A DNA stretch of 64,000 bases from Rhododendron vialii (Eukaryota; Streptophyta; Magnoliopsida; Ericales; Ericaceae): positions 25,804,501 through 25,868,500 of the forward strand of contig NC_080569.1 of NCBI RefSeq assembly GCF_030253575.1, written 5' to 3'. The position numbers and the translations under genes are program-made. Shown here one piece after another: positions 58,280 to 64,000 of the stretch (positions are counted from its first letter, which is position 1; every line of letters begins with the position of its first letter). The notes under the pieces were generated by a model. The model was not told the DNA's origin, searched no databases, and worked only from the letters and a program-made list of their open reading frames with translations.

Positions 58280-59408
58280 CTGCATTTGGTGAGGGAACTG
58301 GGAAATGTTGGCATAGATAAATGGTTCTAGGCTATTCGCTCTGGAATTATGGAGATTTTACCAATCTTAAGTTTTCGAATACCCTTCTGCGGATACTGAT
58401 TCTTCCTCGCTTCTTCTTTGTGCACATTCACAAGCTAGGATAAAATAGCAATTGCCTAAACCCTGTAATCGGAGCTAATCCCAATATTCTGCAACTTCAG
58501 AAATCCAACAACCACTTGTAGCTTTTTGCCGCCTCCTCTAAAACGCAAAACTTTATCTTCTACCTCTCAACAAAGACCAACCTATAATCACAAAAAACCC
58601 AAGATCATCACTAATTTCCTGAAGCTGTCCAGATTCCAAACACCTATGACTGGCAACTTCAAGAAAAACCAGCTTGTTAAATTGACATCAGTGAAAAGTC
58701 GACTAGAATTTGCAAAAAATCCCAAATTCATGTGAATCAACATCTATTCCACCAACACCAACTAAACCCTTTTTGGCTTGCTAAGTATACCCCTAATATC
58801 TTCAACACACTGAAACATCCAAAGCTCTACGAGAATAGGCAATGCATAGACATCCCTTTGGAAAGGAAAAAGGCATTGGCAATCTAGGTATGTCAACAAC
58901 CTAGTTCTTTCAGCATAATCTCTCTCCATTTTCCTATTGCCATTTCCGAAACCATTTCAACTATTCATGCACCATAACAGATACTCCACAATCTTAAGGT
59001 TTAGTCATAGTGCAGAGCTTGGGGAATTCGACGTTAAAGTACGGTGAAACTATATTGGTTGAGCAGCAATGAGAAGCAACCATTAATTTATGCTTTAGCT
59101 GCACGCTACTCAAGTAACTCAAGGAGGAAGTTATGCTAATGAAGCCAATGTGTAAGATCCCTCAACTGTGCAAGTACACACTCATCGACTCCTCGTCTCA
59201 AAAGGAAATTCGTACAGCAAGGGATATGGCTGCAGTAGGTTCTAATTTATTCACTCCCCATCCAATCCAAGATAGAAAAAAAAAAAAAAAAACTGGGGGA
59301 AAATGGAAGCGAAGAGTCAGAAATCAGATCGAGAGAAGTAACAAAAATGGAGAAAAAGTAAGTTGGAAGCAACTTGGAGGATATAAATCAAGAGTCCTGC
59401 TACCGGTA
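58280..59408. other. Intergenic region without recognised gene
   Basis: AT-rich sequence with a few short open frames in the plus direction (for example near 58526 and 59133) that look random and match no family I know. A poly-A run lies at 59278-59291. Nothing functional is assigned. Confidence 0.3.
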
Positions 59409-59765
59409 CAGATTTTTTTGCACAGATTGTGCACAGATTTCGTTGTGGGGCCTACCACGGGTCCCACACAAATCATCCAAGCCGTTCATTAAATGTAAAA
59501 CATTTTTTCAAGGGTTCCCGTAAAAAATAAGCTCAATTCAATATCTATAGGTGCTTCATCCAACCATCTAACTTTTCATTCAGATTTTCAGATGATGAAA
59601 AGTTATACGATTGGATCGAGCATCTATAGGTATCGGATTGAGATTATTTTTTACGGGGACCCTTGAAAAAATGTTTTACATTTAATGAACGGCTTGGATG
59701 ATTTGTGTGGAATCCGTGGTGGGCCCCACAATAAAATCTGTGCACAATCTGTGCACAGATTGTAT
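59409..59765. mobile_element. Palindromic foldback MITE (related to 57023-57363)
   Basis: The arm GCACAGATTGTGCACAGATT (59420-59439) is repeated perfectly in inverse at 59735-59754. Pairing continues inward through GGGTCCCACACAAATCATCC and CATTTTTTCAAGGGTTCCCG on the left with their inverses on the right. The centre lies near 59587. The ends are flanked by ACAGATTTT and ACAGATTGT, a possible imperfect 9-bp target duplication. There is no coding frame. Confidence 0.85.
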
Positions 59766-60648
59766 GTGTGTGTAGCATTTCTGATAAATCAAACAGTCAA
59801 GGACAGTGAATAGCCTTTACTAGAAGATCCAAAGCAAGAAAGAAAGTTAAACACTTTTGGTCATCTAAATAAACCACATCAGAAATACAAAGTGAAGGGG
59901 ATTTTGCGACACAATGCTATAACTATCCTGTCAAACAGGGTGGCATAATATAATCACATTACGTTAGCATAATCTAGGTGTAATGCTGAAAGAAGAAAGC
60001 ATGATCTCGCTTTAAAATGAAAGGAGCAACTTATATATAGGGAGCATGAGCACCATAAATGGTGAAATATGGAAACTGATACAGGACAAGAGTTTCCAAG
60101 ACCTTGAAGTGGAAAACAGCACAACATTAAGAATTCAAATCAACCACCTTTATCAAATTACAGATACTATATGATGAAGAGAGTGGTTCACTTGTAGCAA
60201 ACAAAATAACCATGTTTCCTCTCCTTCATGACTTAAGAAAGATAGAAGAGGAAAGAAATACAAAATGTCATAAGCAAGAATAACTCCCAAACCCATAAAG
60301 AAACAATCAAAACCTCAAAACTGAAGCGATAAAATGCCATTTAAGAACTTACAGCCATTACCAAATACAATCAGAAAATGAAGATAAACATCTAGAAGCA
60401 AGCCTAGGGTACATATTCATTATCATGATCTTATAGGAACTAATATATTTTCATAGTCAGCACAAACAATCAGTTAAGCAATCACCAATCTAGCCACCCA
60501 AAACCCGTATATAAAGTCATACAGAATCAGCAATAATACTTCGAAACAATCGTTGAGTTTCTTCCCAGTGAAACAAAAGCAAGAAACTACATATCAGAGC
60601 CACCGAAACAACAACATTGTCCACTTATTTACAGGCTTACCCCACCAG
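59766..60648. other. VPS28 downstream region
   Basis: Lies 3' of the minus-strand VPS28 gene and probably includes its 3' UTR near 60500-60648. It is AT-rich with no recognised gene or repeat boundary. Confidence 0.35.
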
Positions 60649-61278
60649 TCAATTCCCAGCAGTGGGCAACGCTGCCATAAAAGAGTTGTAAGACGACTCC
60701 AGATCAAAGTGAAGCTGCCGAGACTGTTGCTCTGTTAGCTCATCAGCTGCCCCCATCTTCGAAAGCCTTGCAATCCACTCCTTCATCTTTGTCTTCCCCT
60801 CGAAATCGGGGGGTAATATGGTAAGCTTGTTGAGTGAAGCCAAAAGGTCCGACAGCAATGGGTGGACCTGATCAACGGCAAGCATGTTCAGTCTCAATGC
60901 GTCCATTGCAGTAATGAAGTTCTGCACACATTCAGCCACTACGGAAGCCGAAGAACTCATTGACATTGCAGCAGCAGCCCTGTGCTCAACTGTTGCAGGG
61001 ACGCCTGAAGTGATAAGGCGGTTCAAGGCTGCGGGGCAATCCATCTTATATGTGTCATGGAACCTCTCAATGCTTGGAACAGTGTCTTTGAGCGTAGATG
61101 CTAAAGTTTTGAAATGTGCAATTAGCTTTTGGCATTCGGGCTCATACTCCGCCGGCGAAATGATGTCCCGAATGTATAGCTTCTCTAGCTTTTCAGTGGC
61201 TTTGATGATGGCAAAGAGCTCGGCAAAGTTCTCATACATCTCTCTCTCGCGCTTGTCGTTCCATAGCTTAACTTCCAT
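60649..61278 (-). CDS. VPS28: VPS28, ESCRT-I subunit
   Basis: Core subunit of the endosomal ESCRT-I complex, which sorts ubiquitinated membrane proteins into multivesicular bodies. The whole 209-aa coding region is one uninterrupted frame, matching the family length. The N-terminal half, which binds VPS23 and VPS37, begins MEVKLWNDKREREMYENFAE and includes YKMDCPAALNRLITSG near residues 78-93. The C-terminal four-helix domain, which contacts ESCRT-II or -III in other eukaryotes, includes VAECVQNFITAMDALRLNML and ILPPDFEGKTKMKEWIARLS and ends MAALPTAGN. A single coding exon with a 5' UTR intron is plausible, because a good donor lies upstream near 62385. No defect is visible. Confidence 0.96.
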   Translation of the reverse strand: MEVKLWNDKREREMYENFAELFAIIKATEKLEKLYIRDIISPAEYEPECQKLIAHFKTLASTLKDTVPSIERFHDTYKMDCPAALNRLITSGVPATVEHRAAAAMSMSSSASVVAECVQNFITAMDALRLNMLAVDQVHPLLSDLLASLNKLTILPPDFEGKTKMKEWIARLSKMGAADELTEQQSRQLHFDLESSYNSFMAALPTAGN

Positions 61279-61754
61279 TAGATAGTATAAAAATGTAGAT
61301 TTTTTTTTTTTTTTTCTGAACTACTGTATTATTGAATAGGTCTTCAAACTTGGAAATGGAGAAGAGAACGGGACACGCGCAAATATGACCAACTTTCTTC
61401 GCTGGAGACAACAATCACAATACCATAGTAACCATTAAAGGAACAAATTACACACCAAGACTAATCTCCCTTAAGCTACATAAAAGCAAATTATTATAAA
61501 GCAAGAGTCTTAACAATATTCCAAACAAAGCTTCTGAAAATCACTTCTTTTATAGCTTTTTCATCATGTTTTAGCCCATGAGCCAAATGAATAAGCTGTG
61601 TCACACAAATAGGAACAGCTTCAGACCGAAACAAACACACACCAAGATTTTAAAAAAAACAAAAACAAGTCCGAAGAGTATCTCCATTGATTTGTGTTTC
61701 TGATCCATTAGTTCAATCCCATTTAGCACATTTAATATTTTTTACAATAATGCT

Positions 61755-61909
61755 AGGGACACAGCACTCCACCACACCACAGCACAAACCACACCCGCCT
61801 ACGTGGCATTGCATGATTGGTGGTTGCAAAGTAGTTGTTCTCCAATTACCAATCATGCAGTGTCACGTAGGCAGGTACGGTTGGTGTTGTGGTGGAGTGT
61901 TGTTTCCCT
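61755..61909. mobile_element. Short palindromic MITE in the VPS28 5' UTR intron
   Basis: The left arm AGGGACACAGCACTCCACCA pairs with the inverse of TGGTGGAGTGTTGTTTCCCT on the right. Inner arms CGCCTACGTGGCATTGCATG and CATGCAGTGTCACGTAGGC also pair. It is a hairpin-forming element of about 155 bp; target duplications are not clear. Confidence 0.75.
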
Positions 61910-62385
61910 GACAAGCAATGGATCCTAAACATGGACGCTGACATGGAAAATTTGGCCAATAAGCCAACTTCATGCCAAATTTTTGTCTTGTCTAGAAAAA
62001 ATTTGGCAATGGCAAGAGGGTTTGGTGAATCGATGGAGATGACGACACAAGCACAACCAAATTACATTAAAGTTCAACAAGCGCTGAAATCACACGTTTT
62101 CAAAATCGGCCGTTGCGATCAAGATCGAACTTTATGAAAACCAAAATCAACAGTGCGTAGAAATTAATTGCAATCTACGCGAATCTAAATTGAGAGGGAG
62201 TGGAAATCGTGTCGCGAAACCCTAATAAATAAATAAAAGCCGAAAGGGGGGATACCTCAAGAGAAGGAGACCATTAGGGCTTCCTTGGTAAAGTCAACTC
62301 AAATAATACACATACAGAGAACAGATATATATACAGGGAGAGAATATAGATATATTAGGTACAGATGGGGGGAGAGAGGACTTAC

Positions 62386-62500
62386 CGAGAGTGAAAACGC
62401 GGCTTTGAATAATGTGAAGCTGTTGCAGGTGGAGAAGATGGAGAGAGAGAGAGAGAGAGAGGAGAAGGAGGTGTAGGCTTGCGGACAAGGGGGGGTTGCG
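62386..62500 (-). other. Probable non-coding first exon of VPS28 with (CT)n leader
   Basis: On the minus strand a CT-rich leader (CTCTCTCTCTCC, with the GA run at about 62441-62461 on the plus strand) runs into CGCGTTTTCACTCTCG followed by the donor GTAAGTCC at 62385. An acceptor-like TTCAG lies at about 61316-61320, shortly before the ATG. The upstream limit of the exon is a guess. Confidence 0.5.
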
Positions 62501-62630
62501 TGTGGGAATTATTATTTGGGAATGGGAGATCAAATACTCCAGAAACAACGTGTAATTATTGCCTTTGCTGACGACTCTCTCTCTCTCTCGCCAGACACAG
62601 CGTACGGCCCTACGGGAGCTTCTAATACAA

Positions 62631-63382
62631 CTAGTGGTGTGCACAGATTGGGCCGCTTTTTAGCCTGAACTCGTCACCCGACCCGATTAGGTTGGGTAGG
62701 TCATTTTTGACCTGCAACCGATACGTGTAATGGCAAAACCGTCTGGAAAATCGATTCTTAATTGCGGATCGTGTCGGGTTGGGCAAACACATGAATCGAA
62801 GCTCGCAAAACCCAATTTTTTTTTTTGACCGAAACTACAAATTTCAAAAACATAAGTTAGTAATGGAAAATTCAATTTTTTTAAGATTGTTGTATTATAC
62901 GCATGAGATTTACTGATTCTACCAAAATCTGGATGAATGATGGCGAATGACCCCTTTTCAACTTTGAATAGAGAAACGGTAGACGACGGACGGTGTGCGA
63001 GAGAGAGAAACGGTGGATGATGTGCGGCAGAAGCGAAGGAGTGTGCGGCTTCATTTTCTAGATCTGGACTTCTGGACCGTATACTTGTGTAGGCCTATTT
63101 GGCGTTGTTTTGGAGCGTTTTTGGAACTTGTGTAGGCTTGTTTGGCATTATTTTGGAGCGTTTTTGGAACGGGGAAGTATTTATACCTAGGAATGGTATA
63201 TAATATTGAATTTCAGTTTGTCTGGAAAAAAAATGGTATATAATCTTATATATTATATATAGATCGGGTCGGGTTTGACAGTTTTGCCCGATGCTAAACC
63301 GAAAACCAATTTTTTCTTACATATTTCAACCCGTAACCGATTGAAGCTCTTCGGGTCGGGTCAACGGGTTTTTTACTCTAGC
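62631..63382. mobile_element. hAT-like element upstream of VPS28 (about 752 bp)
   Basis: Flanked by TAATACAA, an 8-bp duplication extended to CTAATACAA, at 62622-62630 and 63383-63391. The left end CTAGTGGTGTGCAC and the inverse of the right end, GCTAGAGTAAAA, share CTAG. Both sub-terminal regions carry GGGTCGGGT/ACCCGACCC strings typical of some plant hAT elements. The interior has no transposase frame. It sits roughly 150-250 bp upstream of the VPS28 leader. Confidence 0.7.
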
Positions 63383-63391
63383 CTAATACAA

Positions 63392-64000
63392 TCCTGTTTT
63401 TCCCTTCTTTCCACCCAAACCTTACATGGGTGCGGTTGGAAACTTGGAACCTAGTTGCTTTATTGGTGTGCAAGTGTGTAAGCACGAGCCCAACCGTAAA
63501 AGTGCATTTGAAATATATTCCTCATTAGCACTAAAATTTTCAAGAGCGAAAATTGATAGCGTGAGGGGTGTGGGATAATTGAGAGCAAAGAATGCATGAC
63601 AGGCGTATGTGATAATGGTTGGAACTTGAGCGTGTGGATCATCGTATGGGAATTGTGATGATCATCTTTTTTTTTTGGATTAGCGTGTGGATCATCTTAT
63701 TTGAACCTCGTGTAATCTAAAATGAAACTCATCACGGTCTTATTTGAGTAATTCCAATGACTAATTTCATAGATCATCAATGTCATTGGATGATTCATCC
63801 ACTTGCTCATCCATTTTTGTTATGACCAATAGGATTTGGGCAAGCTATCCGATCAACTTAATCTTTATTGTGTGAGTAAGATATACACATCTATAATTAT
63901 GAAAATGATTGGATTGGATCATAAAATGAAATCATAATGAATTCTATTTTACATCACGTGATGGTCATATCAGCACAGTTCACTTTGATCATAAAATAAA
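63392..64000. other. Right-edge region without recognised gene
   Basis: AT-rich DNA with repeated GATCATC, GTGTGGATCATC and CATAAAATGAAATC strings. Nearly the same GCGTGTGGATCATC occurs at about 63630 and 63683, a 53-bp direct repeat. No coding sequence is recognised. Confidence 0.35.

Noticed and set aside
1..64000. CRISPR arrays, tRNA and rRNA genes, bacterial operons, integrated virus genes
   Set aside because: None seen. The short repeats found are microsatellites or transposon ends, and no viral coding frame was recognised.

Overview
The window is nuclear DNA of a flowering plant, most likely a dicot. The genes have many GT-AG introns, the intergenic DNA is AT-rich, and the protein families are plant types: class VIII myosin tail, CBP60, a SYP1-type syntaxin, plant sphingosine kinase and an F-box/FBD protein. 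There are no bacterial operons, CRISPR arrays or rRNA genes, and I recognised no tRNA gene. The species cannot be named from the sequence.

Layout from left to right. (1) 183-1553, minus: an F-box/LRR gene with a long acidic tandem-repeat insert, probably running off the left edge. (2) 2677-9565, minus: a six-exon gene joining the N-terminal exon of a class VIII myosin directly, in frame, to its IQ motifs, coiled coil and tail. The motor domain is absent, so this is a 'headless' myosin VIII of 428 aa and the most unusual gene here. Its introns hold a hAT element, a miniature LTR element (TRIM) and a SINE. (3) 9988-11167: a 1.18-kb Mutator-like element with long inverted repeats and a perfect 9-bp target duplication. 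(4) 13541-29067, plus: APC4, a subunit of the anaphase-promoting complex, 19 coding exons, 774 aa, with a second TRIM and a probable solo LTR in its introns. (5) 31122-38696, minus: a CBP60 calmodulin-binding transcription factor, 8 exons, 633 aa, convergent with APC4. (6) 38.9-46.2 kb: a gene-free, repeat-rich block with MITEs, a 5'-truncated retroposon, GGT/GAT-rich low-complexity DNA and two related palindromic elements between direct repeats. (7) 46301-53336, plus: sphingosine kinase, 10 exons, 489 aa. (8) 55686-56727, plus: a SYP123/124/125-like Qa-SNARE, 2 exons, 304 aa. (9) 56.9-60.6 kb: foldback elements, a SINE and one orphan exon of an unrecognised membrane protein. (10) 60649-61278, minus: VPS28 of ESCRT-I, with a probable non-coding 5' exon near 62.4 kb. 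(11) 62631-63382: a hAT-like insertion just upstream of VPS28.

The genes do not form one pathway. Several act in cell division, membrane traffic or calcium and lipid signalling (APC4, syntaxin, VPS28, sphingosine kinase, CBP60, myosin tail), but their adjacency looks like ordinary plant gene order. All exon boundaries were read by eye from splice consensus, reading frame and remembered family sequence. The summed coding lengths are divisible by three for all multi-exon models, which supports them. No database or transcript check was possible.
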